Origin: Odontesthes bonariensis
Lineage: Eukaryota > Chordata > Actinopteri > Atheriniformes > Atherinopsidae
Direction: 5' to 3'
NCBI RefSeq assembly: GCF_027942865.1
Contig: NC_134524.1
Coordinates: 21,195,536 to 21,259,535, forward strand
DNA length: 64,000 nt
The notes beneath the pieces were generated by a model. That model ran no database searches and was not told the DNA's origin. It saw only the letters and a program-made list of their open reading frames with translations. The translations under genes and the position numbers were made by a program. Shown here piece after piece: positions 1 to 12,199 of the stretch (within the stretch, counting starts at the first letter, position 1; each line of letters begins with the position of its first letter).

Positions 1-437
1 ACTACTATAATTTCGTCCAACACAAAGCTAAGTCCATAACACGCAAGCAATGTTGATAGCCGAACACATTTGTTATTTTCAAGAACAACCTACTCACTCA
101 TCAATTAACCCCAAATGAAAATGTGGAAATGTTCATATGTTCTGCATTAAATCTGAAATAAATATGGTGACTCGCCCACTACGATTCATAGAGCTGACTT
201 TGTAACACATCCTAAGTGCAAATAGCCGAACACATTTTTTCTAAAAAAAAAAACAATTTGCAACAACGTGTGCGTGGATTGAGCCACGACAACATCTGCT
301 AAAAGTAACTCTGAACTATTTAATCAGGACGTTTGACTATCTTTGCCTCGACTACTAAACTTAGAGACAAAACCCACTTCCAGACATTCCATAAGTAAAG
401 TTTGCACTACGCTTTCATTTGCAAATAGGACTTCAAA
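1..437. other. 3' flank of the lectin gene
   Basis: No coding exon seen. It should hold the lectin 3' UTR on the minus strand. A possible ATTAAA poly(A) signal on that strand lies at about 319-324. The rest is A/T-rich and unremarkable. Confidence 0.4.
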
Positions 438-2003
438 TCAAACACCTGTCTGATTCTCCTTGTAAAAGATGTCCTTGTCAGCCCTTTTTACCCACGTCAG
501 TTTAAATCCTGCTGCAATCCCATCCTCTCTCATTTTCTTCTCTATCTGCAAAAGAGAGATTTCCACGGAAACACGTTAAAAAAAACCACACACGATATAA
601 TTAAAAAATAAAGTCTAATCTAAAAGCCTTTGCCTTTATTTTATTTTTTTCATATTGCGTTTTCCAATTGAATATTGTATGATCTCTTCCCACACTTGCC
701 TGAGTCAGGATGGCCTCCGTCACGGCGGGGTCGTTCAAGTCAATCGTAGATTTCAGTGCCGTCATCTTAATTCGAAACATCGGCTTTGGGCCTGCGCGCA
801 AAATAGAATAACTCCACTGTGAAAGAGGTCTGAATTCAACTGTGTCAAAGAGGCAAAGTTGGTATGAGTTGGTATGGAAAACAACTCACGTTCATAGCAT
901 ATGAAATGAAATGGGTCTTCACAGCTATTTTCGGCAAACCTTCCGCTGTTAACGGGGTCAAGCATGGTGACTGCGCAGTCTGTTCCAGCTTGGCCTCCAG
1001 GGTGTCCCCCCACCCAGTGTTGGGAGTTGTGCACAGACCCATCTGACCACCACATCCAGGTGTGTCTGTGCAAGCCAACCAAAGCCATCGTGTCATGGGC
1101 CACCACCTTCCTGATCTCCTCATCGTCTGCTTTCGTCTTCACGCTGGCCAGATCCGTGTGGTGCCGCCTGCAGTAGGTCTGAGCTTCATGCCACGGCTTT
1201 GGTTCATTTATCAAGAAATATCTCTTCGTGGAGGTGTTTTGCGAGCCTGAAAGATCATCACTTCTTTCACTCATACTCCTGCTACTCAAAATTCTCCTTA
1301 TTTCCATTTAAGCAACAGTCAAACATACTCCTTCTGCAAACATGATTTTTTATTTTTTTTATTTAGAATTAGATGAAGAAAGTATTTTTCTATTCTATTC
1401 TTCTATTCTATGTAAAAAGAATATGGAAAAATGATAAATCGTGTCATTTGGCTGTTTTTTTGCTGGTTTTATTCTTGTAAATAGACATCAGATAATAAAT
1501 GTAAAAACGTTTCTATGTTGTTGTTTTTTTGGAATTTTAGAAACTAGAACAGGAAACCTTTTTACTCACCACCACCTGTGTTGTTGTAGCACACAAAGGG
1601 CTGTGAATAATCACAGTCAACATCACTCCAAGTGCCTTTCAATAGAGCACCGCATATCTCCCACCGTTTCCTCGCATTGTCTGGCTGGTCAGGGTCCCAC
1701 TCAGTATTGTAATTTCCCTGTTGAAAGAGGTGACCCTCTGGCCACCGCCAGCTCCACCATATGTCATACAGACCTATCCAAGCTCTTCCGTTGTAGCCGC
1801 TGCCGGCAGATGCTACCAATCGTTCCAAGTCCTCTTCGCTGTCTACTGTGGCCAGGTCGGTATACTTTTCTCTGCAGTAGCTTTGGGCTTCAAACCAATT
1901 CTTGCCCTCAGAAACAACGATGTACCGACGGAAACATGAACCAAGTCCTTCGATCAAAGACACATGTTGTTTCATTAGAATTAGGAAAATCAAATGAAGC
2001 CAT
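438..2003 (-). CDS. C-type lectin with two CTLDs (5' partial, spliced)
   Basis: Probable secreted or receptor-like carbohydrate-binding protein. I read four exons: 2003-1570 (CTLD1), 1246-890 (CTLD2), 791-700 and 545-438, with compatible phases throughout. CTLD1 shows WIGLYD, a QPDN motif (galactose-type Ca2+ site), WSDVDC and a final FVCY. CTLD2 keeps the fold cysteines and WWSDGS but lacks a clear QPD/EPN and WND. The last exons encode the tail seen in many fish lectins (FRIKMTALKS, then LNDPAVTEAILTQ, then IEKKMREDG) and end with a stop at 438-440. A hydrophobic stretch at the start of the first exon (WLHLIFLIL) looks like a signal peptide. Its ATG lies in an unresolved upstream exon, because the reading frame enters at 2003 in the middle of a codon. 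Intron 3 has a GC donor (CAG|GCAAGT, 699-694). Fold and family are clear; ligand and orthology are not. Confidence 0.85.
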
Positions 2004-2054
2004 CTATTGAAGTGCGCATTTATTCTAAACAAGAATCCAACCCATTCCAGCTTT

Positions 2055-2150
2055 TAACCCATCCAACCTAGATGGGTTAAAAGCGGAGGACAAATTTTGT
2101 GTGTATGCATGTATGGATGACAATAAATCTGATCTTAATCTTAATTTAAG
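2055..2150 (+). repeat. Dispersed repeat 3' tail (copy 1)
   Basis: Contains ATGGGTTAAAAGCGGAGGAC, then a GTGTGTATGCATG stretch and an AATAAATCTGATCTTAAT tail. The same string recurs at about 19950-20015, which identifies it as the 3' end of a dispersed teleost retroposon-like repeat. It sits just upstream of the first recognised lectin exon. Confidence 0.7.
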
Positions 2151-4060
2151 GTGAAAGGTGTGAGGAAAAGCATGCTGTGGATCAAACAGACCAGATACTG
2201 GTGTATCTTTAACACGTTGCATATAACAGATCGGGTCAAATCCCTAAACAAGTCGGACATGGAATTAAAAACTAAATTCACACCTCCTCGTCAATGGGAA
2301 AAATGCATCGTCTTTTTCTTTGTGCGGGTTCGGTTCAAATTGACCCCACATTTCCATGTACGCTTGAGAAAAAAAAGCCATCATTTTGATGACATACTCA
2401 ACAGTAGCTGCTGAATATCGTTTTGATGCGACTGTTGTTCTGAGCATTCCAAATATATTAGCACATAAGAGTGTTTGACCATCCTGCACAGAAAAACGTG
2501 GCAGAAAAGTGTAAGGAAGGAGAAATGTACTTTGAAATTAAAATCAGTTGAAAGAGGGTCAACTCTCTTTGAAAATGTCTGCATGGGATTGTAAGCATGC
2601 TCTCTGAAGAAAACCATTGCATGTAATGTCAAATTAAAAACAAGTCTGCAAACTTACCTGATAAAAGGACAGTACATAGTATGGCCCCTCTAAACCCTGT
2701 TGATGAAAAAAAAATTACTTTCAGGAACTGTTCTAACATTATCTGATGATATTTAGTTAGTCTACAATGAGTTGGTCCATCTACGACCAGTCACTTGTCA
2801 ATCTCTTTTCCACGCTTTAGAAGTGCAGAAAATAAAAAGGTTAAAAAAACATAACAATTTATCTGCTTTCATCTTAATCGGTAGGCATATTGTATACCTG
2901 AATATACTGGAGTGCAGGTGGGCAACATTTCCAAACTCCCCAACAGTCGTCCTTTCCCCGAAATTTGTCTTGATTCTCTGTGGACAAAGTTTGCGCTCAC
3001 GCCTCCTTATTTCCTGCCTTTTTTCCCTCAATCCTTTGTTTTCTCCTGACTTGCTCCCTTTAAATATATCTGAGTCCCCTTGAGATGCAAAAACTGCATC
3101 ACTGTCACAATGCCATTTACATCTTCTTTAAAGATCCCTCCCTACAGGAAAACACCCTCCGATATAGTCACGCTCCTGCAAATCACATGAAGGAGGCATT
3201 ATGAATGGAAAACCATCAACTTATGGGTGAATAATAACTCTCCTTGCTGAAAGATTAGGGTGCATTATATAAAAGATGTAGATGAAGAGACTGAAGATAG
3301 AGCCTGGGGTCTTTTTCGCCAGTTGAATTGGAGGTGACTTAGAGTTTGATTTAGTTTCGTGCCGTCTTCGGTACTACAAAGCAGATGTGAAACCACACAG
3401 ATTCACCTGATGCAAACAGCATGCTAATGTAAGCTGATGCGTGGTGCCCTGGTTGGATAAATTGGCATACCTCTGGAAAGTTTTTTTTTTTTATCAGGAG
3501 ATGGTGTAATATGGCAAGAGTGCACAAAGGTTACAAACCCCATTTCCTAAAAAGGTTTTTTTTTAACAAACACAAGTACAAAAGAAAAGAAAAATACTTT
3601 CAGTGCCTTTATATAGGGTTTGTAACAAAAAAATAAAAGTAGGATGCAATGCCAGCAACCCAGCAAAAGAAAGAAAAGAGAGAGAAGCAAAGAAGAGTTT
3701 ATGAAATATGAAAGTGACAAGTGGGGGTGCCAGTATTGGATATAAAAGGAGCGTTAACCCACGGAGTAGTCTTTTCATGCAAGCTCATCTATTTTTATCC
3801 GTCTCCTGCAGAGAACTACTGACCAGATCTGAAACAATATGAAATCAATAAGAAATTGCATCGATCTTTTGACATCCGTAGAGAATAATCTTGTAAAAAG
3901 ATTCAGGGAGTCTGGGGAAATCTCAGCGCATAAAGGCCCAGGAGAGACTTGACCTTTGAGCTTTCTCACCAAGCCACCGCGATTGTTATCACCACATGGA
4001 CTCAGGGATCATTTCGAAAACCATTTTCAGTCAGCACAGTCCTCTGCTACATTCAGAATA
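2151..4060. other. Gene-free spacer
   Basis: I see no exon with family similarity. Short open frames here lack splice context or recognisable domains. A few A/T homopolymers occur, for example T12 near 3481. Confidence 0.4.
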
Positions 4061-4987
4061 TACAATACATTACCAAAAGTATTCATCTGCCTTTACACCT
4101 GCCTTAATATGAACTTAAGTGACAACCAAATTCTTAAGCCAGAGGGTTTAATATGACGTCGGCCCACCCTTTGCAGCTATAACAGCTTCAACTCTTCTGG
4201 GCAAGCTTTCCACAAAGTTTCGGAGTGTGTTTATGGGAACTTTTAATCATTCTTCCAGAAGCACATTTGTGAGGTCAGACACTGATGTTGGACGAGAAGG
4301 CCTGGCTTGCAGTATCCGCTCTAATTCATTCCAAAAGGTGTTCTATCGGGTTGAGGTCAGGACTCTGTGCAGGCCAGTCAACTTCTTCCACACCAAATTC
4401 CGTTCATTCATGTTTTTATGGAACTTCTCCTGTAAACTGGTGCAGCTGCAGTCATGTTGGAACAGGAAGGGGCCGTCCCCAAACTGTTTCCACAAAGATG
4501 GAGAAGCGTGATTCGTCACTCCAGGGAACGCGTCTCCACTGCTCTAGAGTCCAGTGGCGGCGTGCTTTGCACATCTGCATCCGACGCTTTGCGTTGCACT
4601 TGGTGATGTATGGGTTGGATGCAGCTGCTCGGCCATGGAAACCCATTCCATGAAGCTCTCTACGCACTGTTCTTAGGCTTATCTAAAGGCCACATGAAGT
4701 TTGGAAGCCTGTAGCGACTGACTCTTCAGAAAGTTGTCGACCTTTGCGCACTATGCACCTCACCTGACCCCGGATGTCATTTTACAACTGGACTTGTTGC
4801 ACAGGTGGCATCCTATCACTGCACCACGCTGGAATTCACTGAGCTCCTGAGAGCGACCCATTCTTTCACAAATGTTTGTAGAATGCCGAGGTGCTCAAAT
4901 TTATTCACCTGTGGCCATGGAAGTGATTGGAACACCTGAATTTAAATATTTGGATGGATGAGTGAATACTTTTTGCAATATAGTGTA
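4061..4987 (-). mobile_element. Decayed Tc1-like DNA transposon
   Basis: Bounded by imperfect terminal inverted repeats: TACAATACATTACCAAAAGT at 4061 and, on the minus strand, TACACTATATTGCAAAAAGT ending at 4987. Inside, the minus strand encodes Tc1 transposase pieces. One is the segment with RRELHGMGFHGRAAA, NAKRR, then ARRHWTLEQW and WSDESRFS at 4452-4667. Another, in a different frame, is nearer 4200-4400. The frame is broken and a central catalytic segment is missing, so the copy is dead. Total length (about 930 bp) is well below a complete Tc1-like element (about 1.3-1.6 kb). Confidence 0.85.
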
Positions 4988-7900
4988 TCTACTCTGCAGA
5001 AACGCCACTGAGATTTCTGGGCACGAACTTATCTCAAATGGATAAAAAGAGAGTGGACACGTTTCAGCTTTCTCTGTGAACTACTTAAATCTGGTTCTTC
5101 GTGCCAAAGATGAGAAAGACCATCCAGGCTGAACGCCCACACCATCACTGTCCATCGATGTTCATGGTATGGTTGACTGGCAATAGTCTCGTTCATAACC
5201 ATTTTATTTTTTAGATATCAAATCTTGAAACATTCTAAAATCAGAATCATGTGAACCAAAGAGGAGTAAAACGTTTCCTTCTGACATGCCGTTGAGTAGA
5301 AGCCGAGAGTATTTCAAATTTGTACTGTACTGAAAAGGAAGCAAAGGCTTCCACCACTGGTAAAATGCCCCATCGCGTGACTGCCTGTCACATATATTCT
5401 TATCTGAAAATGTGCTCCAAATTACAACTGGTTGCGCTCAAGATGTTATCTGACAGGCACAAAGGGTAAATAACAACCACTCTGTCTCCATCAATAATAG
5501 TCTTTCCTGTACGCTAATGTGCACTGCCTTTATTCAAGTGTAAAAAGGAAAGCTTTTAACATGTTGACACTGCTCTTATCTGAAGCTAAATGTGTCCCTT
5601 TAACCATGTAATGCACTGCAGCATTCCTCCAACCTGTCTGCTGTCTAAAGCAGATACTTCAGGTCTGTTGTAAGTGGAAAATGTTAACCATTGGACTCAA
5701 ACGCCACACCCATGACGCAAACACACTCTTACCCTGTCTAAGGGCTATTATCAAGTATTTCCATGATCACATATACATGTTCACATCCATACACAAAGTT
5801 TGTGCCACAACCTGCCAGTTCTGTTGTGTTGGCACAGTAACTAATGATGGGCTGTGCTGGAAATGCAGCTATCTTAAGATTAGGTGGTTTAAGTGAAGCG
5901 AACAGAGAAACCGGTCAGAGTGGCTTAGGAGAGGGAGGGCTTGGCTGATGAATAACTGTTGACGTTACGTTTCCCTGTGTGACAGCTCAGCCTGTAATGT
6001 ATTCATGCTAACTCATACAGCAGAGTCACCTGCTCTGCCGTCACGCACAAGTGGCTGCTTCAACTGAGAGAAGTAAGTATGAGCAATATGCAGTAAGAGC
6101 TAAGGATTATCTTAATAATAGAAATGTTTTATAGTGGAAAAAGACTGAGAAAGTGCTCATTGATCAGTTTTAAAGGTTCAGTCACAGATAGATGAAAAGA
6201 GGAACTGTTAGATATTAGCCAATTATGTCTGACCTGCTGCTCAGAAAAGCATAGAATGTTACAAATGCTGATATTTGTATTTAAATGGGCTTTGTTTTGT
6301 GCCACTGTGCCTTTTTACTTTTACAGATGAAGAAGTAAGCAGCTTTGAGCAACAGTTTAGTGGATTTACGAGATGAGTTAACCCTTTAGTCACCTTTGGT
6401 GTCTTTGTGTTCATGTGTAAAAGGGTAGTTCAGTATGTGGGTGAAAACAGACTTAGCTCTTAGGTCAGAGGACTGACACCGTTCATTTGTAGGCACTATG
6501 TAAATGAAGCTGCAGCTGCTTCAACCTAAAAGTCTGAATGAGTTTGGTCACTCAGCAGCCACATTGGAAACACCAGCGTGGACCTTTAAACTTTGAATGC
6601 ACAAGGATTTGTATACCAAGCTTATTCATGACTGAATACATAGTGCCATGATGTGACCAAAGTGCTTTATGTCCAATTCTTAGATTTCTTGGTAGCCCTG
6701 TTCATGCATGATGTCGTCTTCTTCCATACCAATTCCAAGCGATATCTGCACCCCGCCACTAAAAACCGCAGCTTTAATGGCAGGTCTCTCACTTTCTGCG
6801 GCGTATAATCTGAACCACTTTTAAAAAGGGAAAAAGGACTAAAACGTTTGTCTTGTTCTGGAAAACCACAAAATATTGTTCTAACAAATTGGATTGAATA
6901 AACGAGAAAGAATAGCGTGTCATGTAGCAAGCAATTTTGGAGAAATCCAAGCTAGTCAATTTCCTTTAATTCCAGTATTAAGCTAAGCATCTGGTTAGGC
7001 CAGGTTAGCACAGTGGTAAGTTCAAATCATGAAAACTTGTAGTCTGAATTGCAATTTGGATGATGAGTTAAAGCAGTTCTTTTACTGAAATCAGTTTTTG
7101 CTTAATGTTCACAGAGTAGTTGTTGTGGCTAACAACGAAATTTGATATCTAACGCCTTATTAGTTTAGAGTGAGGGAGTAAAGAATTACTTTGGAATGTG
7201 ATTGATAGTATATATGTACACTTTCATAAGAAATAAACAGTAAGATTTAGATTGTAAAGCATTAAGATGAAAATAACTTGTAGTCTTAGTCTTAGCTAGA
7301 TTAGCATAAAATAAATCCTGTCACTTAAGCCTTTAACCATTCCTAGAAATATTGTTACTGCTTATTTTCTATTGAGGGCTATTATCCAATGTTACATGTT
7401 CACATATACATGAGTATGTGTGAACGTCTGAGTTAATGTACTGTTATATAAAGGGGTAGATAGTTATGAGTTTTCCGTCAGTGGAATGAGAGCTGGTTGT
7501 AACTAGGCATAATGTTTTTCCTATAATAAAAATGATCAAAGTTGAATCTTTACTGGGATAAACAAAGCTAATTTATGAGGAACTCAGTCAAAGGGCTGTT
7601 TTTATGTTGGCTAGTGTTAATGTCAATGACTCCACAACTGGAATAATACTGTAAAACAACCGAGTGCACAGCTGGAAAGCACAGACTGATCTCCACAAAG
7701 AACATATCGCCATCTGCAATTTTATCGACGTTATGTTTGGGGAGAGGAAAAACGCTACGTTCCAGTATAGGGTGTGGAATAGGAGGGGTGGCAAGTCTAA
7801 AGAAAATGCCAGGACAAATATTCTCAAAGTGAACCTTAAGAGATGGGTCATCGTGCCACAAGACAATGACTCTAAGCAAGCAAGAATGCTCTGCCAGAGA

Positions 7901-8430
7901 ATGGTTGACAGGAATAAAGCCAATGCTTTGGAATGACCAATTCAAAGTCTTGACTTCTGATGTGAGCAGTTAATTGTATTAACAATACGGTGTATTTATT
8001 TTTGGATCAGATGTTTGACTCATGTTTCGGTAGGACTGCAGGAATGTAATTTCATGTCTGAGGTAGTAGTGTGTAAATGTGCAACCGTTGTTATGTTGTT
8101 ATTGTGACATGCTGTTATGTTAATCTGAGTAAAGACTGGGTGTGCCTTGTGTATGTGGTTTGTGGAGAAAACTATGACAAATGCACTGACCAAAGCAAAC
8201 AGAGCTGGGCATATGAATCCTGAATTTTAGGAAAAACATATTGTGCTTCAACGTATTTACACAGTTGCACACAAATGGGAGCAGAATCACTGGTATCATT
8301 GTTTTGTTTTAGAAAACTAGCAACATGGGTAAGCAGCTCTCTTTCTGCCCGTGACAGTGATTTTTCTGCACTTCCTAGATTAAAGATCTTCCTCTCGCTG
8401 ATCACAACTTCCTCATTTCTCGTCGTACAG
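4988..8430. other. Gene-free spacer and upstream region of the TRIM gene
   Basis: No coding exon is recognised. The end of the stretch (about 8391-8430) is a pyrimidine tract and acceptor (CGTCGTACAG) just before the TRIM start codon, so at least one 5' non-coding TRIM exon should lie somewhere in this region. I could not place it. Confidence 0.4.
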
Positions 8431-8433
8431 ATA

Positions 8434-11400
8434 ATGGCCTCCTCGGGCAACATGCTGCCGGAAAAACAGTTCCAGTGCACCATCTGTCAGCACGTGTTTA
8501 CCGACCCAGTGACCACTCCTTGTGGACACAACTTCTGCCAAGCCTGCATCCAGACTGTGTGGGACAGCAGTGATGCGTGCCAATGCCCCACCTGTAAGAA
8601 GTCTTTCACCTCCCGGCCTGAAATAAGCATCAACACCGCCTTCAAAGAGCTCGCCGACTCGTTTAAGCAAATTATAGTCTGCTCGTCGGCTTCACCGCTG
8701 TCTGCAGCCAAACCGGGTGATGTGGTGTGTGACGTCTGCGCCGCCACATCCCAGCAGGTGAGGGCCCTAAAGTCCTGCCTGGTTTGTCTGACGTCCTACT
8801 GCGAAGCCCACTTGGAGCCACACCGGAGGGTCGTCACCCTGAAGCTGCACAAGTTGATGGAGCCGGTGAAGAACCTGCAGGACAGGATGTGTAAGAAGCA
8901 CCAGAGGTTGCTGGAGATGTTCTGCAGGGACGAGCAGATGTGTGTGTGTCAGTTCTGCACCGAGACAGAGCACAAAGAGCACCAGACCGTCACTATGGAG
9001 GAGGAAAGCAACGAGAGGAAGGTATATGGAGGATATTCTGCTTTATAGAATGTGGGTCTAAGACAACGGGGGGTTTCAAGACTAGATCATGTGAGACAGA
9101 AAGAACGCCCCATTTTAATTGTAAGAATTTACATGTCAGGACATGATTTTTAAAAAGCGTAACACCTTAGAACTGAAAAAGGGTGTACTTTCAGGACTAT
9201 GAATGTCCCAATGTAACTGAGTTAAATGTTATACATTATATGCTTTCTACCAACAACTCAAAGTTTGCTCTCTTTTTTTCCCTGTTTAGGTCCAAATGAA
9301 GCAGACTGGGGCAGATTTACAACAGACCACCCAGGAGCGACTGAAGAAAGCAGGGGAGATTAAAAACTGTCTGAAGCTTAGCACAGTAAGTTGTCATGGA
9401 AACATTCATTCCTGTCATCTAGTTGAACTAAGCAGATGAATGGAGTTGAGTCATCAAACATTTGAAATTATAGGGGATCTCGTGTACTCCACCGAGGCCA
9501 ATGCTGGGTTTCACAGCTTTAACCAATGTGATCCCGACTTGCAACAAAACGTTGCGCTTCTTGTTTCGCCGACGCTCTCGAACCAAGTTTCGTGAGATTT
9601 GGTGAGCTCGTGCTGTAAAACATATCTCCACATCAGCTTTCATGCTGGAGAAAGAAAGAAGGTCCTCTTCCTCACTTTACGTTTAGGTTGTCATCAGAAA
9701 TGGGTTTAGAAAAGCAGTTTAGGCTTTTGGAAGACCATAAAAGTAGAAGGCATGATCATGGCATCATTGTGTACTTGCTATTTATGTTCTCATATGAGCA
9801 GTATGCTGATAAAGCCGCCTGGTAAAAGGCAGCAGGGATACGGATTTCTCCAACAGCATAGAATTCATTAAAGCATACCTTCCACTGCTCTCTTTGGTTC
9901 TTCAGATATACTAAATATTTCCAGCCCTGCTATTTGGGGCAAATAAAACAAAAATGGACCCAGAAGTAGGCAAGTTTAATTGAAAGAAGTTTATTGAGCT
10001 TAATGCATTGATCGTCACTGAAACATATACTCACGGTTATAGTTCAAACATGCTTTCTAATATCTTTATCCAGCTGAGTGCAGAGAAGGAGATGACGGAG
10101 AGCGATCGTCTCTTTGCATCTCTGAGCCGCTCCATCGAGGAGATACGAGCTGAAGTCAACCTAGAGATTAAGGAGAAGCAAGAGGCTACAGAAAGGAGGG
10201 CGGAGGAGCTCATCGGCGAGCTGCAGCAGGAAGTCACTGAGCTGCAGAGGAGAAACACTGAGCTGGAGGTGTTGGGGAACACCGATGACCACCTGCATCT
10301 CTTACAGGTTAGCATGGACATCAGACTGTGGTGAGTGTGGGGTGTTTAACTTAGGAAGGCAAGGATTTTGAACAAGATTGATAAAAAAGAGGGAAGGAAT
10401 ATGTGTTTCTCTATCCGACCCAGCGTTTCCATCACATGAACTCTTTTTCAATTAGATGAAGGTGAGGTTTTGTGGTAAAAAAAATGAATTTGTAGTTTTG
10501 TGTCGGAAACAATTTTGGCCTTGATAGTGCACCATTTTTTGGGGGGTGAAAATATGACACATTCATGCAAAAATTTGGAATTTCTTCCCTGTGGCAGAGC
10601 TTGCCCTCTCTCATGTCGCCCCCACCCACCAAACAATGGATGGAAATCGGCGTCCACCCTGAGCTCTGCGTGGGCACGGTGAGGAGAGCGCTGTCCAAAC
10701 TGGATGTCACGCTAAAGAATGAACTGGACAGGTTGAAGAAAGAAGGTAAAGTGAGCTAAGACGGGCTGCTACCATTAAATTCAAGATGAAATAATATTTT
10801 TCATGAGATGAAAAATTTAATCTAACACTGTCATATACACACTAAGGTCAGACAAACAGTCCTTACATTTAAACACATTTCAAAGCATTACTTTCTTTTC
10901 TTTTTTCCTCTGACAGAGATGAGAAGGATGCAGAAATATGCAGGTATGAACATGTTTAACACTGATATCTAAATCACTTTTTTATCAACTAAAGAAGCCA
11001 CATTTTTCCATTTTTTTCCCCATTTAACCTTACAATCAATTGTGTCCAGTCATTTATTCTCTGAACTATTTCACCATTTAATTTGCTCATTACCCTTAAC
11101 CTTCTCAGTTATGCTGCAGGCTTCCCCAAAGACTAGGAGATTCCTACTCGTGACCTTTGATACTGGTGGTTGTAGACTGGGTGATCAATCCATGTAAAAG
11201 GCTGGCAGTGGAAAAGAAAAAATAATGCCATTTGTGACGGTAATGTTTGAACAATGCCTTATCTCTATAGTCGATGTGGTGTTGGACCCACACACTGCCC
11301 ATCCAAACATCGTCTTATCAGCTGATGGAAAGCAGGCGGGCCGAGGTGAGCTGCTGCACATCGTCCCTGACAACCCCCAACGCTTCGACCCCGTCATCTG

Positions 11401-11925
11401 CGTTCTGGGCAAGAAAGGCTTCCTGTCTGGGAGGTTCTACTTCCAGGTGGATTGCTTTTTCTTTCAACCACAGTCGCTTCTGAAGCTCCACCAACACTAA
11501 AAGTGTCACTAATCCTTGTAATGGGTTTGGCTGTAAATTAGGTTGCTGTGGGTCAAAAGACCTTCTGGGACCTGGGCGTGGTCAAAGAGACTGTCAACAG
11601 GAAAGGCATGATCACCTCCACGCCAGAGAACGGCTTTTGGACGGTGCGTTTGAGGAACGGCAGTGAGTATCGAGCTCTGGACTCCCCCTCTGTCCTTCTT
11701 GCTCTCCATGAAAAGCCACAGACTGTCGGAGTGTTTACAGACCACGAGGAAGGAACGGTGTCGTTCTTCGATGCGGATGCAGGCTCTCACATCTACACCT
11801 TTACCGGGTGTTTGTTCTCTGAGAGGATTTTCCCCTTCTTCAGTCCAGGAGTCTTTGATGATGGGAAGAACGCAGAGCCATTGATTATCAAGGCTGCCAA
11901 TGATGTGATGTCGACTCCAGAATGA
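8434..11925 (+). CDS. TRIM39/bloodthirsty-like RING-B-box-SPRY E3 ubiquitin ligase
   Basis: Predicted RING E3 ligase of the fish TRIM expansion; related members act in innate immunity. Seven coding exons: 8434-9021, 9290-9385, 10074-10307, 10598-10745, 10917-10943, 11271-11446 and 11542-11925. Together they give 550 aa in one frame with GT-AG sites at every junction. The RING is C3HC4 (C15, C18, C30, H32, C35, C38, C51, C54). A degenerate first B-box spans about 99-130 and a B-box 2 about 153-189 (CKKH...CTETEHKEH). A coiled coil rich in E/K/L follows (about 197-345), then PRY-SPRY from about 367 to the end (LDPHTAHPNIVLS, WDLGVVKE, NGFWTV). The 96- and 234-nt exons are the usual TRIM linker sizes. 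The start was chosen for its position just ahead of the RING and 3 nt after a splice acceptor. The SPRY region is cut by a 95-nt intron. Orthology within the expanded TRIM family cannot be fixed by reading. Confidence 0.93.
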
Positions 11926-12191
11926 GCCTCTAACTATATTCTGAAGATGGGATTGATATTTATACAGAGCTGATTCAGTGTTTTTAAGTAATATGTTGGT
12001 TTTTTTGCTATTTGTGTTTTCATATAGAGTGTCAGTGATAGCCTCTAAGGTATGGCTTCAAAATGGCTCCAATGGACTCACGTTAAGAAAACTTCTTTGT
12101 TGAACTTCTTTCATGAAATACTGTGCTTTTCCACCAGTCATTATGATTTTAGATTCTCTCCCTCTGATCAGAGTTCTTTAATGTGCTTAAA

Positions 12192-12197
12192 AATAAA
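12192..12197 (+). terminator. Candidate TRIM poly(A) signal
   Basis: AATAAA about 270 nt after the TRIM stop codon. A second AATAAA follows within 20 nt. Its position suits the end of a short 3' UTR. Confidence 0.5.
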
Positions 12198-12199
12198 TC

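Noticed and set aside
6995-7030. GGTTAGCACAGTGGTAAGTTCAAATC, tRNA-like
   Set aside because: Box motifs are adjacent and not 30-60 bp apart, and there are no arms; chance or a rearranged fragment.
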